Shown here: piece by piece, positions 56,244-64,000 of the stretch | Numbering within the stretch: position 1 is the stretch's first letter | Layout of the letters: every line of letters begins with the position of its first letter | Origin: Eubacterium limosum | GTDB taxonomy: Bacteria; Bacillota; Clostridia; Eubacteriales; Eubacteriaceae | DNA length: 64,000 nucleotides | Direction: 5' to 3' | Assembly: GCF_000807675.2 (NCBI RefSeq) | Contig: NZ_CP019962.1 | Location: forward strand, 2,666,001-2,730,000 | Translations under genes and position numbers: made by a program | The notes under the pieces: model-generated | What the model saw: the letters and a program-made list of their open reading frames with translations, nothing else | Databases searched by the model: none | What the model was told of the DNA's origin: nothing

Positions 56244-56936
56244 ATGAAAAAACTGCTTAATAGCTTTAAAGAAGTCCTTGTATCAATTTTGCCGATGACG
56301 GTTCTGATTATGATCATCAGTGGTATTTGGGCGCCCTTTACGCCTGAAATGCTTGTGTCCTTTATCGGCGGTGCCATCATGATGATGATCGGCATGGCGC
56401 TTTTTTTGTTTGGTGCGGACATCTCCATGATGGAGGTCGGCGAGCGTGTGGGAAACTTTTTGGTCTCCCGGAGAAGCTTAAAAATATTGATTGTTGCGGG
56501 CTTTTTCGTGGGCATGTTTGTGACCATTGCCGAGCCGGATGTACAGGTATTGGCCGGTCAGGTGGCCGCGGTCTCGGATGGAACGATTAATCGGACGCTG
56601 CTCATTGCTGTGGTCGGCGTTGGGGTCGGTATTTTTCTGGTCATCGCTCTGCTGCGGTTTGTTTTCCAGATGAAGCTGTACCATATCCTGATTATCGGAT
56701 ATATCGCTGTTTTTGCCCTGTCCTTTTTTACCAACCCTGAGATGGCGCCGGTAGCCTTTGATTCCGGCGGCGTCACCACTGGTCCCATTACAGTACCCTT
56801 TATACTGAGTCTGGGCAGCGGGATTACCAGCGGCGTAAGAACCAGCAGGGAAGGAACAGACAGCTTTGGGATGGTTGCGCTGTCCTCGCTCGGACCGGTG
56901 CTGGCCGTCATGATTTTGGGGGTGATCTTCAGATGA
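56244..56936 (+). CDS. DUF1538 membrane protein, first
   Basis: 230 aa, about six membrane helices. FVTIAEPDVQVLAGQV and FDSGGVTTGPITVPFILSLGSGI are the DUF1538 signatures (an E-P in the membrane and the DSGGVTTGP stretch). Overlaps the next gene by 4 bp (ATGA), so the two halves are made together; in other bacteria they can be fused in one chain. Transport of an unknown solute has been suggested by its look; no activity established. ATG 56244 behind GGAGGAGG. Confidence 0.8.
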   Translation: MKKLLNSFKEVLVSILPMTVLIMIISGIWAPFTPEMLVSFIGGAIMMMIGMALFLFGADISMMEVGERVGNFLVSRRSLKILIVAGFFVGMFVTIAEPDVQVLAGQVAAVSDGTINRTLLIAVVGVGVGIFLVIALLRFVFQMKLYHILIIGYIAVFALSFFTNPEMAPVAFDSGGVTTGPITVPFILSLGSGITSGVRTSREGTDSFGMVALSSLGPVLAVMILGVIFR

Positions 56937-57697
56937 ACCTGATCTATAATTTATTTCACGGCATGCCGGAGGTGGCATGGGAGGTTTTTCTGGCTATCCT
57001 GCCCATAATTTTGATTTTCCTGTTTTTAAACGCCATTGCACTACGGCTGCGGGCACCTATCATCAAGCGGATTATGGGTGGCTTTGTGGTGACCTATCTG
57101 GGGCTGGTGCTGTTTCTCCAGGGTGTAAATATTGCCTTTGTGCCCGCAGGTGAGTTTCTAGGAACAGCGCTCGCAGAGCTTGAGTACAGCTGGATTCTCA
57201 TTCCGCTGGGCTTTGCCATCGGCTTTCTGGTCGCCTTTGCCGAGCCGGCCGTCCAGGTTATGGTAAAGCAGGTTGAGGAAATGACTAGCGGCGCCATCAA
57301 GGCGCGGGTTATGCTGCTGGCGATCTCACTGGGGGTAGCGTTAGCGGTTATGACAGCCATGATCCGGCTGCTGGTCGGTATCTCCCTCTGGTGGATTCTG
57401 ATTCCCGGCTATATACTGGCCTTTATTCTCGGCCGTTTTGTGGAACCAAATTTTTTAGCCATGGCCTTTGATAACGGCGGTGTGGCCACTGGCCCGATGT
57501 GCTCGACCTTTATCCTGTCCCTTTCGGTGGCTGTGGCGGGCGCGACTCCCGGCCGCAATCCGCTGCTGGACGGCTTTGGCGTTGTGGCACTGATCGCTCT
57601 TGCACCGATCCTGACAACCCTGCTTCTGGGCTTCTTTTATAAGCAGAAGGAGGCATACAGGAAAAGACAGTGCGAAAAGCAATCCCGTGATTCTTAA
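56933..57697 (+). CDS. DUF1538 membrane protein, second
   Basis: 254 aa, about seven membrane helices, paralogous to the first: FLVAFAEPAVQVMVKQVEEMTSGAI and FDNGGVATGPMCSTFILSLSVAVAG align with its two signatures. Basic C-terminal tail (KQKEAYRKRQCEKQSRDS). Probably forms a complex or pseudo-symmetric pair with the first. A P-II-like gene follows after 67 bp. Confidence 0.8.
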   Translation: MNLIYNLFHGMPEVAWEVFLAILPIILIFLFLNAIALRLRAPIIKRIMGGFVVTYLGLVLFLQGVNIAFVPAGEFLGTALAELEYSWILIPLGFAIGFLVAFAEPAVQVMVKQVEEMTSGAIKARVMLLAISLGVALAVMTAMIRLLVGISLWWILIPGYILAFILGRFVEPNFLAMAFDNGGVATGPMCSTFILSLSVAVAGATPGRNPLLDGFGVVALIALAPILTTLLLGFFYKQKEAYRKRQCEKQSRDS

Positions 57698-57764
57698 CCG
57701 GTATTGACAGAAGATTTTAATCATATATAATATGTAGATTACTTAGCGAATGATGGAGGAAAAA

Positions 57765-58115
57765 ATGGAAGACAGAAATAAAATTAAGACCGAACTGATT
57801 GTGGTGATTGTGGAAAAGGATATGTCCGGCGAGGTCATTGACGCTGCTAAACAGGGCGGCGCTGACGGAGCGACTGTCATGTACGGCCGCGGGTCTGGCA
57901 TCCATGAGAACGCGCGGTTTTTCGGCATCACCATTGAACCGGAAAAGGAGATTGTTCTGATTCTGGTGGATGCGTCCATAAGGAACGCGGTACTCTGCTC
58001 GATCCAGCGGAAAATCGAAATCGACAAGCCGGGTATGGGCATCGCCTTTGTGCTGGATGTATCCAAGGTGATCGGCAGCCCGCATCTTAACCTGATGTCG
58101 GACATCGCAGATTAA
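57765..58115 (+). CDS. P-II-like signalling protein linked to DUF1538
   Basis: 116 aa. The block GGADGATVMYGRGSGIHENARFFGITIEPEKEIVLILVD is the T-loop and B-loop region of the P-II (GlnB-like) family, and the end KPGMGIAFVLDVSKVIG fits the C-loop. P-II trimers sense ATP/ADP and 2-oxoglutarate, or other ligands in divergent groups, and control membrane transporters; here the likely partners are the two DUF1538 proteins. Met 57765 is preferred, since an upstream ATG pair overlaps the GGAGG site. T-loop lacks the Tyr51-type uridylylation context, so modification is doubtful. Confidence 0.78.
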   Translation: MEDRNKIKTELIVVIVEKDMSGEVIDAAKQGGADGATVMYGRGSGIHENARFFGITIEPEKEIVLILVDASIRNAVLCSIQRKIEIDKPGMGIAFVLDVSKVIGSPHLNLMSDIAD

Positions 58116-58209
58116 TTGCTTTTAAAGATACCCCAAAGGCGCTTATTTGCTCGATTTCTGAAGGATTCAAAAAACTTTGACACTTTTTTGATTAATTCGG
58201 TCATAAAAA

Positions 58210-58238
58210 TTGACGTTTTTTTAACAACTTGATATAAT
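58210..58238 (+). promoter_or_regulatory. rex promoter with Rex-like operator
   Basis: TTGACG (58210-58215), 17-base spacer, TATAAT (58233-58238). TTGACGTTTTTTTAACAA (58210-58227) covers the -35 box and resembles the clostridial Rex site TTGTTAA-N4-TTAACAA, with a perfect right half. Confidence 0.6.
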
Positions 58239-58274
58239 AAAAAGGATAAGTACGACGCAGGAGGGGAGTGCAGA

Positions 58275-58919
58275 ATGCAAACTTTTTCAAAAAGGGTATC
58301 GATGACAGTTGTTAAGCGTCTGCCCAAGTATTACCAGTATTTAACCGATTTACAGGATCAACATATTGAAAAAATCTCGTCTAAGGAGCTGGCGGCAATG
58401 ATGGGGCTGACCGCCTCGCAGATCCGGCAGGATCTGAATTCCTTTGGCGCTTACGGACAGCAGGGCTATGGTTATAAGGTAAAAGAGCTGAAGGAGGCCA
58501 TTCGCAAAATTCTTGGGCTTGATCTCCAGTATAACTGCATTATTATCGGTTCTGGGAACCTGGGCCACGCCATTGTCAATTACGAGCGTTTTAAAGAAGA
58601 AGGCATCCATTTCAAAGCCATGTTTGATGTGGACCCGGACCAGATCGGCAAGAAGGTCGGCAATGTGACAGTCTACCATATGGATGATCTCGACGCTTTT
58701 GTCGCACACCATAAAATTGATATCTGTATCTTGAGTGTGCCGCAGAAAGTCGGGCAGGAAACCACGGACCGTGTCGTAGAGCTGGGCATCAAGGCGATTC
58801 TGAACTTTGTTCCTCTGGATCTGACAGTGCCTGATGACGTGGTGGTAGAGAGTGTGAATATCACCGACAGCCTCTTTACGCTGACCTATCTGATTAACGA
58901 AGATGACGATGATGAATAA
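58275..58919 (+). CDS. rex: Redox-sensing transcriptional repressor Rex
   Basis: 214 aa. N-terminal winged helix with MTVVKRLPKYYQYL and ISSKELAAMMGLTASQIRQDLNSFG; NAD-binding Rossmann CIIIGSGNLGHAIVNY; domain-swap C-terminal helix. Binds DNA when NAD+ is high and leaves when NADH rises; represses fermentation and electron-transfer genes in clostridia. Ends in an acidic EDDDDE tail. Ribosome site AGGAGG. It probably represses itself through the site at 58210. Confidence 0.95.
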   Translation: MQTFSKRVSMTVVKRLPKYYQYLTDLQDQHIEKISSKELAAMMGLTASQIRQDLNSFGAYGQQGYGYKVKELKEAIRKILGLDLQYNCIIIGSGNLGHAIVNYERFKEEGIHFKAMFDVDPDQIGKKVGNVTVYHMDDLDAFVAHHKIDICILSVPQKVGQETTDRVVELGIKAILNFVPLDLTVPDDVVVESVNITDSLFTLTYLINEDDDDE

Positions 58920-58927
58920 ATGTATAC

Positions 58928-58952
58928 AGCAGGCGTGAAGCCTGCTTTTTTT
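58928..58952 (+). terminator. rex terminator
   Basis: AGCAGGC/GCCTGCT stem, then T7. Confidence 0.85.
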
Positions 58953-58966
58953 GTAAAAAATAGGAG

Positions 58967-58995
58967 TTGTATTTCAAAAAAAACTATTATATAAT
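58967..58995 (+). promoter_or_regulatory. Promoter of the c-di-GMP riboswitch transcript
   Basis: TTGTAT (58967-58972), 17-base spacer, TATAAT (58990-58995), about 25 bases before the aptamer. Confidence 0.65.
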
Positions 58996-59019
58996 AGAAG
59001 ACAGTTATAAATATAATTG

Positions 59020-59107
59020 ATATCAGGGCAAATCTGTTGAAAGATAGAGACGCAAAGCTAAAGGGCCTAAACAAACATAAATTGTAGGGCAGCCAGCTGC
59101 AGTTGAA
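59020..59107 (+). promoter_or_regulatory. c-di-GMP-I riboswitch (GEMM)
   Basis: The core blocks are present in order: CAGGGCAAA, GAAAGATAGAGACGCAAAGC, GGGCCTAA, GGCAGCCAGCTGC. The two-helix layout with GAAA-type tetraloop and the receptor side matches class I. It ends about 20 bases before the start codon. ATTGTAGGG (59081-59089) can pair with CCCCACAAT just before the AGGAG site, so control may act at translation. Confidence 0.88.
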
Positions 59108-59128
59108 CCCCACAATAGGAGCTGTAAA

Positions 59129-61252
59129 ATGGCAGAAAAAAAGATGAATGAAACCATTGAAAAGAATATTTACGATGTAGCTTTGCGCAATATTTACGAT
59201 GAGCTTTATGAATTGAATGTTACAAGGAACCGTTATCGCATTATCTACCATGTGGAGAATAAATATGTGACGCCGCCGGAAGAAGGTATTCTGGCAGATG
59301 CCGTTGCCGATGTGTCAGCGCACATGATCCACCCGGAGGATTCGAAACGGTTTTTGGAATTTTTTGACCTTGATAAAATACACGTAGCCTTGGAATCTGG
59401 AAAGGGCAGCGTTATCGGTGAGTTCCGCAAACTATGGGTGGACGGGAGCTTTCACTGGGCTTCACTGACCGTTTTTCCGGCGGTCGATTATGGCGGGGAG
59501 GATGAGATCCTGCTCTGCTTTATCATGGATATCGACTATAAAAAACAGATGGAAGCCGTTGAAAAGGAAAACGAGAGCCTCCAGAAAAAACAGATAGACG
59601 ACGAGCGCTACCGTCTGGTCATTGAGCAGACCAATACCCTGGTGTTTGAGTGGATCATTGAGACGGATCAGCGTTACTATGCGCCTGAATTTTCAGAAAT
59701 ATTCATGGGCAGCTATGACGGCCGGGATATCAAGGAAATCTGGCTTAACGACGAAGTGGTCCATCCCAAGGATATTGAAGTGCTAAAGCAGAAAATGAAT
59801 ATGGAAGCCATCAGTAACGGCCAGGTGGAAATGGAGATACGCCTGTGCAATAAGAAAGGGCGGTACATCTGGTGTAAGATTGTCTTTAATGTACTTTATA
59901 ATGAGGATGGCAGCATCAAGCGGGTGATCGGCACCCTGAACAATATCGACGAATCCAAGCGGGCTCACGAAACCCTGAAATACCGAGCAGAGTTTGATCG
60001 GCTGACTGGTATTTATAATATCAATACCTTTTATGCGCAGGCCGAAAGACTGGTCAAGGATTATCCAGACCAAAAATTTGCTGTGGTGCGGCTGGATGTC
60101 AACCGCTTTAAATTTATTAACGATCTGCACGGGCGTGAGGAGGGCAATCGACTGCTCAGGTTTATGGCAACGGTTATTTCGGCCAATATGGGGCCTTTGG
60201 ATGCCTTTGGGCGGATGAACAGCGATGTGTTCTGCCTTTGCATGTCTTATGCTTCAGGCAATCCTCTGCTCGAGCGCATAAAGAAGATCCTGAAAGAGAT
60301 CAACCAGTTTTCTGAGAGCTACCAGGTCATGCCCTCCTGCGGAATCTGCATTGTGAAAGACCGTGATACCCAGATGAGTATCCTCTGCGACTGGGCAAAC
60401 CTGGCCCAGAAAACCATCAAGGGAAGCCAGATCAAGCAATGGGCCTTTTATGATAAAAAGCTGAGAGCCAAACAGCTTGAGGAGCAGCGAATCGAAAATG
60501 AAATGGATGAGGCGCTTAATAAACGCCAGTTCAAAGTATTCCTCCAGCCGAAGCATAATGTGCAGAACGGCGCGGTGATCGGCGCTGAGGCGCTGGTGCG
60601 GTGGGACCATCCCGAGAGGGGGTTCCTGACACCATGCCGCTTCATCCCGCTTTTTGAACGCAACGGTTTTATCATCAAGCTGGACGAATATGTCTGGGAA
60701 GAGACCTGCCGGATCGTCAAATCCTGGCTGGACAGGGGAATGGAAGCAGTTCCGGTGTCGGTTAATGTGTCCAGAGTGCAGGTGTATAACCCGAATTTTT
60801 ATAAAAAGCTGCTGCATATTATCCGCCGCTACGATATTCCCAAGGAGCTTCTGGAGGTCGAACTGACCGAGAGCAGCTTTGTGGAGAACACTGTAGACCT
60901 GTACCGTGGCATGGAGCGGCTGAGAGAGGAAGGAATTTCCTTTTCAATGGATGACTTTGGATCAGGCTATTCCTCACTCAATATGCTTAAAAATGTACCG
61001 GTCAACACCATTAAGCTGGATCGTGAATTCTTTAACGAGAGTGTGGCGACCCAGAAGGGCAAGACCATCATTGAGCATACCATCGGCATGATTAATGATC
61101 TGAAACTTCAGGTCATTGCCGAGGGTGTAGAGACGGGAGACCAGGTGGGTTTCCTGAATGATTGCGGGTGTTTGGCAGCTCAGGGCTATTATTATTCCAG
61201 ACCCATGCCGGTAGAAGAGTTTGAAGAACGATTTTTAAAAGAGAACATCTAA
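59129..61252 (+). CDS. PAS-GGDEF-EAL protein, probable c-di-GMP phosphodiesterase
   Basis: 707 aa, no membrane segment. Two PAS/PAC-like repeats in the first 290 residues (VDGSFHWASLTVFPAVDY; NKKGRYIWCKIVFNVLYNEDGSIKRVIGTLNNIDE), then a GGDEF domain whose active loop reads GRMNSDVF instead of GGDEF, so cyclase activity is very unlikely, then an EAL domain with EALVRW, NVSRVQVYN, ELTESSF, MDDFGSGYSSL and KLDREF, the full catalytic set. It thus should degrade c-di-GMP to pGpG. Controlled by a c-di-GMP-I riboswitch, so a feedback loop. ATG follows AGGAG. Confidence 0.9.
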   Translation: MAEKKMNETIEKNIYDVALRNIYDELYELNVTRNRYRIIYHVENKYVTPPEEGILADAVADVSAHMIHPEDSKRFLEFFDLDKIHVALESGKGSVIGEFRKLWVDGSFHWASLTVFPAVDYGGEDEILLCFIMDIDYKKQMEAVEKENESLQKKQIDDERYRLVIEQTNTLVFEWIIETDQRYYAPEFSEIFMGSYDGRDIKEIWLNDEVVHPKDIEVLKQKMNMEAISNGQVEMEIRLCNKKGRYIWCKIVFNVLYNEDGSIKRVIGTLNNIDESKRAHETLKYRAEFDRLTGIYNINTFYAQAERLVKDYPDQKFAVVRLDVNRFKFINDLHGREEGNRLLRFMATVISANMGPLDAFGRMNSDVFCLCMSYASGNPLLERIKKILKEINQFSESYQVMPSCGICIVKDRDTQMSILCDWANLAQKTIKGSQIKQWAFYDKKLRAKQLEEQRIENEMDEALNKRQFKVFLQPKHNVQNGAVIGAEALVRWDHPERGFLTPCRFIPLFERNGFIIKLDEYVWEETCRIVKSWLDRGMEAVPVSVNVSRVQVYNPNFYKKLLHIIRRYDIPKELLEVELTESSFVENTVDLYRGMERLREEGISFSMDDFGSGYSSLNMLKNVPVNTIKLDREFFNESVATQKGKTIIEHTIGMINDLKLQVIAEGVETGDQVGFLNDCGCLAAQGYYYSRPMPVEEFEERFLKENI

Positions 61253-61281
61253 AAAAGAGCTGTGTAGTGCAGCTCTTTTTT
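61251..61281. terminator. Bidirectional terminator after the EAL gene
   Basis: AAAAAAGAGCTG/CAGCTCTTTTTT with a seven-base loop; T6 on both strands, so it serves both the EAL gene and the facing lipoprotein gene. Confidence 0.9.
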
Positions 61282-61287
61282 AATGCT

Positions 61288-63165
61288 TTAATTTCCTGGC
61301 CTGTCCTGTGGCGTCTGTCCGCCCTGCATATCCTGCGGGGCGCTTTCTCCGGGATGGGTGCCGCCAGGGCCACCGCCCATACCACTGTTGTAGGTGCTGC
61401 CGTCCTCGGCAATGCTCGTGACTGAGGTGGAGGGTGTCACTGTGGTCAGGTCTGCGCCGCCTTTTGTCAGGGTATAGGTAGACCCTGTCAGGATATCCGG
61501 CGTGCTGATGATGATATTCTGAAATGCCTTGGCTGGGGTGTAGCTCGCGATTTCCTGCCCATTTGCATCCTTCAGGCTGATGGCTGTGCCAGCTGTCTGG
61601 GCGGTGTTAAAGGTCAGTGAGATGCTGTTCTGAGCAGAGCTGGACGATGGTGTCTGGAGCATACCGGAGCTGCCTGCCGCGATCAGGGTGCCGCCGGTCA
61701 GATTATAGGTGCCGTCGTAATCCAGCGCGCCGTTGCCGCCATCGGTGGGCCCATCAATGGTGACTGTGCCGCCAGTCTGGTTGATGGAGGCGTTGGAATC
61801 CAGTCCGTCACCACCGGCGTTGATGGCCCAGTTACCGCCATTAATGTTCAGCACAATGGAGCCGTCGTCCACGCTGGCGCTTTCCATGGGGTTCTGCCCC
61901 GGACGCCCATTTTGTGAGGAGCCGTCGCCGCCCGCGGCGTTGATGCCGTCATCGCTCGCCACAATGCTGCCCTTACCGCCGTTCAGGGTAATGCTCATAC
62001 TTTCAAGGCCTTCATAGGATTTGGTGATATCAAAGGTACCGCCATCTATGGTCAGGGAGGTGTCAGCGTGGATACCGTCATCACCGGAGCTCAGATTAAA
62101 GGCACCGTCCTTAATGTCGATGGTGCCATCTGCGTGGATCGAGTCGTCAGACGAGTCAATGTGATAGGTGCCGGCGTTGATGACAATGGCGTTTCCGGCC
62201 TTCAGAGCCTTTGCGCTCTGGGTCGTGTCGCTGGTGTCGTCAGAAGCGGTCTGGGGCGATTGCTGCCAGCTGCCCCAGGTGTTGCCCGCGGTTCCGGCCT
62301 TATCGCTGCTGTTGGTGCTCCCGCCGCCTGTGGCCAGGCTAAAGGTGCCGCCGTTAATGGTCAGGCTGTTTTCAGCCTGGATACCATCAGCGCCTGCGGT
62401 AATGTCAAAGGTGCCGCCATCAATCTGGATGGTACCCTTGGCGGTATCCTCATCATTGGTGGACTTGATACCGTCGCCGGCAGCGTTGATGGTGATGGTG
62501 CCGCCCGCAATTTTGGTGGCGTCGCGCCCCACAATGCCGTCGTCTGCCGAGGAGGCAATGGTGATGCTGCCCGACATGATTTTCAGGTCGTCCTTTGAGG
62601 TGATGGCGTCATTGTAGCTGCCAGTCACTGATAAGGCTCCGCCGCCGTTGATGGTCAGGTCATCCTGCACATAAAGGGCGGCGCTTGGCGCTTCTGTATC
62701 CGCGCTGTCCCGGGACGCACTGTCTGCCAGGCTGTTCTGGGTGCCGGCTTCCAGGGTAACGAGAGTTTTGCCGGCCTGCTTGCTGTAGATAGCCGCACCG
62801 CTGCCCGAGGTGATGTGGGCGTCCTTGAGTACAAGACGGACTGTGGCGTTTTTGTCAGCGTCTATGACGATGCTGCCATCATTTAAAGTGCCGGAGAGTA
62901 CATAGGCCCCAGCCCCTGTGATGGTGAGGGTGCTGCCGTTTACGGTGGCGCCGTCGCCGGAAAAATCAATGCCGCTGCCGTTAAGGGTAACAGTCTGGGG
63001 GTTTTCATCACTGTAATCCGTGTCATAGTCCTCCGCGTCATAGCCAGCAGCCGTGGCGCTTGCGCCGGATGACGTTTCAGTCCTGGCAGTACAGCCGGCT
63101 GTGAGGATCAGCAGGAGGATAAAGAGAGGAATAAAGGCTAAAAGCAAAATACTTGTTTTTTTCAT
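61288..63165 (-). CDS. Cthe_2159-like carbohydrate-binding lipoprotein
   Basis: 625 aa. Lipoprotein signal ending LILTAGC (lipobox). The body is a run of beta-helix rungs with repeated DGI and GGTF/GGTI motifs (ADDGIVGRDATKIAGGTITIN, GDGIKSTNDEDTAKGTIQIDGGTF, DDSIHADGTIDIKDGAFN), as in the DUF4353/Cthe_2159 polygalacturonate- or cellulose-binding family. A Gln/Ser-rich insert and a C-terminal Gly/Pro/Gln tail (MGGGPGGTHPGESAPQDMQGG) surround it. Next to DUF4956 and VTC-type genes, a combination seen in other Firmicutes. Surface attachment or polysaccharide binding is likely. Confidence 0.82.
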   Translation of the reverse strand: MKKTSILLLAFIPLFILLLILTAGCTARTETSSGASATAAGYDAEDYDTDYSDENPQTVTLNGSGIDFSGDGATVNGSTLTITGAGAYVLSGTLNDGSIVIDADKNATVRLVLKDAHITSGSGAAIYSKQAGKTLVTLEAGTQNSLADSASRDSADTEAPSAALYVQDDLTINGGGALSVTGSYNDAITSKDDLKIMSGSITIASSADDGIVGRDATKIAGGTITINAAGDGIKSTNDEDTAKGTIQIDGGTFDITAGADGIQAENSLTINGGTFSLATGGGSTNSSDKAGTAGNTWGSWQQSPQTASDDTSDTTQSAKALKAGNAIVINAGTYHIDSSDDSIHADGTIDIKDGAFNLSSGDDGIHADTSLTIDGGTFDITKSYEGLESMSITLNGGKGSIVASDDGINAAGGDGSSQNGRPGQNPMESASVDDGSIVLNINGGNWAINAGGDGLDSNASINQTGGTVTIDGPTDGGNGALDYDGTYNLTGGTLIAAGSSGMLQTPSSSSAQNSISLTFNTAQTAGTAISLKDANGQEIASYTPAKAFQNIIISTPDILTGSTYTLTKGGADLTTVTPSTSVTSIAEDGSTYNSGMGGGPGGTHPGESAPQDMQGGQTPQDRPGN

Positions 63166-63175
63166 GGGTTTTCTC

Positions 63176-63853
63176 CTAAAGGGCCTCGGAAACAGTCTGG
63201 GGCCGTCCGCAGATTACAGTGAGGTTACCGTTGCGGCAGCGGATGGCGTCGATGAGCGCTTTTTCATCCTCAGCCCGTTTCAGGACAATATGATATGAAA
63301 GCTCATACATACTGCCAAGATTAGTGGTTTTGACGCGTTCCAGAGACACTTTTTTTGTGTAAGCGCTGAAAATATCATCGAAGATTTCAGAATAGTCCAA
63401 GTTTTCAGGGATGGTGATGCGCAGCTCCTTGTCAAGAGGCTTGTGTTCGCCAAAGGGCGAGCGGCAGAGGATGAGCATGACCAGGCTGATGATGATGGTG
63501 ATGACCGCCGCGAACACCACGTAGCCAGTGCCTGTGGCCAGCCCTACAGCCATGGAAAAAAAGATGCTGCTGATCTCCCGGGAGCTTCCTGGAACTGAGC
63601 GGAAGCGGATCAGGCTGAAGGCGCCGAGCACCGCCACGCTTGTGCCCAGGTTGCCGTTGACCAGCATGATGACAATCTGCACCATGGCAGGTAGAAGAGC
63701 CAGCGTAATGACAAAATTTTTGGAATAGGTGCCGTGGGCCATGTAAACCAAAGCGATGACAAGTCCCAGGATAAGGGACACAAAGGTACAGATGAGCGCA
63801 GTGCTGATGGTCATCTGGCCGGTGGTGGCAGTGTCTATGATTGTTGTAAACAA
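63176..63853 (-). CDS. DUF4956 membrane protein
   Basis: 225 aa. Four membrane helices in the first 130 residues, with the DUF4956 signature NLGTSVAVLGAFSLIRFRSVPGSSREISSIFFSMAVGLATGTGY, then a soluble ferredoxin-like C-terminal domain. Start is TTG at 63853 behind AGGAGG, within the end of the upstream VTC-type gene (19-bp overlap). Function unknown; its family is found next to polyphosphate polymerase-type proteins. Confidence 0.8.
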   Translation of the reverse strand: MFTTIIDTATTGQMTISTALICTFVSLILGLVIALVYMAHGTYSKNFVITLALLPAMVQIVIMLVNGNLGTSVAVLGAFSLIRFRSVPGSSREISSIFFSMAVGLATGTGYVVFAAVITIIISLVMLILCRSPFGEHKPLDKELRITIPENLDYSEIFDDIFSAYTKKVSLERVKTTNLGSMYELSYHIVLKRAEDEKALIDAIRCRNGNLTVICGRPQTVSEAL

Positions 63854-64000
63854 GCGGGGTTCCTCCTTTCGGTTATAAGTTTGCGCTTGTAGATGCTGCC
63901 GTATTTGGAAAAGGATGCAGGGTAGATTTTAAGCTCTGAGAGCATACCGCTCAGCCAGAGCGGCATGGCATCAGGAATCTTGATCTCCATGAGAATCTCT
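63835..64000 (-). CDS. VTC-type polyphosphate polymerase domain protein, C-terminal end only
   Basis: 55 codons ending at TAG 63837-63835. The visible EIKIPDAMPLWLSGMLSELKIYPASFSKYGSIYKRKLI follows the C-terminus of the VTC (vacuolar transport chaperone-like) domain, where the acidic E-x-K and SKYG segments form part of the tunnel. Overlaps the DUF4956 start, so translationally coupled. The catalytic core lies outside the window. Confidence 0.72.
   Translation of the reverse strand, partial: EILMEIKIPDAMPLWLSGMLSELKIYPASFSKYGSIYKRKLITERRNPACLQQS

Overview
The window looks like chromosomal DNA of an anaerobic Firmicute of the Eubacteriaceae, close to the acetogens Eubacterium limosum/callanderi or Acetobacterium. 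This rests on the style of the 16S rRNA, a Moorella-type molybdopterin/tungstopterin formate dehydrogenase with mobA and fdhD, two corrinoid-type (uroporphyrinogen-decarboxylase fold) methyltransferases, a Rex redox regulator, moderate GC and typical Firmicute TTGACA/TATAAT promoters and strong GGAGG sites. The species call is inference, because no database search was possible. No prophage, IS element or CRISPR array was seen.

Layout. 1-2 kb: a glutamate decarboxylase/antiporter pair (gadC then gadB, minus strand, gadB cut by the window edge). 2-6 kb: a dCache-HAMP-GGDEF diguanylate cyclase, a CorA-type Mg transporter behind an elaborate leader containing a 28-codon ORF, and an FMN riboswitch controlling ribU. 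6-12.2 kb: a complete rRNA operon (16S, Ala-TGC, Ala-CGC, Ile-GAT, 23S, 5S, Asn) followed by Glu, Asp, Lys, a decayed Thr copy, Thr and Tyr tRNAs. 12.3-17 kb: a small conserved-looking protein of unknown function, then fdhA-mobA-fdhD. 17-24.7 kb: tRNA-Leu, tRNA-Gly, a DUF2974 hydrolase, topoisomerase III, a CmpB-like membrane protein, a PfkB sugar kinase, and a minus-strand unit TetR - DEDDh exonuclease - HicB-like protein.

24.8-29 kb holds the most unusual locus: methyltransferase 1, a 48-aa protein, a GPH-family transporter, methyltransferase 2, and a second 48-aa protein, behind a promoter that carries a 12-bp inverted repeat next to the divergent TetR gene. Both methyltransferases are 385 aa and both small ORFs are exactly 147 nt. 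29.2-34.1 kb is a Bce-like ABC transporter fused in operon with a NarL/LuxR-type two-component system. 34.3-41.2 kb: proC, a GH3 glycosidase, a MerR regulator with its own 19-bp-spacer promoter, and tsaB-rimI-DUF1461-tsaD. 41.3-45.2 kb: an Nramp transporter, a decayed AT-rich stretch and CIRCE-controlled groES-groEL.

45.3-51.8 kb: an OmpR-type response regulator and a 7TM histidine kinase separated by an opposite-strand secreted, membrane-anchored protein, then an SDR and a second secreted anchored protein whose promoter closely resembles that of the response regulator. 51.9-56 kb: glutamate dehydrogenase, a 126-bp imperfect palindrome, a cysteine-free ArsD-like protein, and an ABC-F ATPase. 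56.2-58.1 kb: two DUF1538 membrane proteins with a P-II-like protein. 58.2-61.3 kb: Rex with a probable auto-operator, then a c-di-GMP-I riboswitch in front of an EAL phosphodiesterase with a degenerate GGDEF domain. 61.3-64 kb: a Cthe_2159-like lipoprotein, DUF4956 and the end of a VTC-type polyphosphate polymerase domain protein.

The candidates for something new are the paired 48-aa proteins of the methyltransferase operon, the MgtL-like leader peptide of corA, the P-II/DUF1538 unit, and a dispersed GGTATACG hairpin found four times downstream of or between genes.
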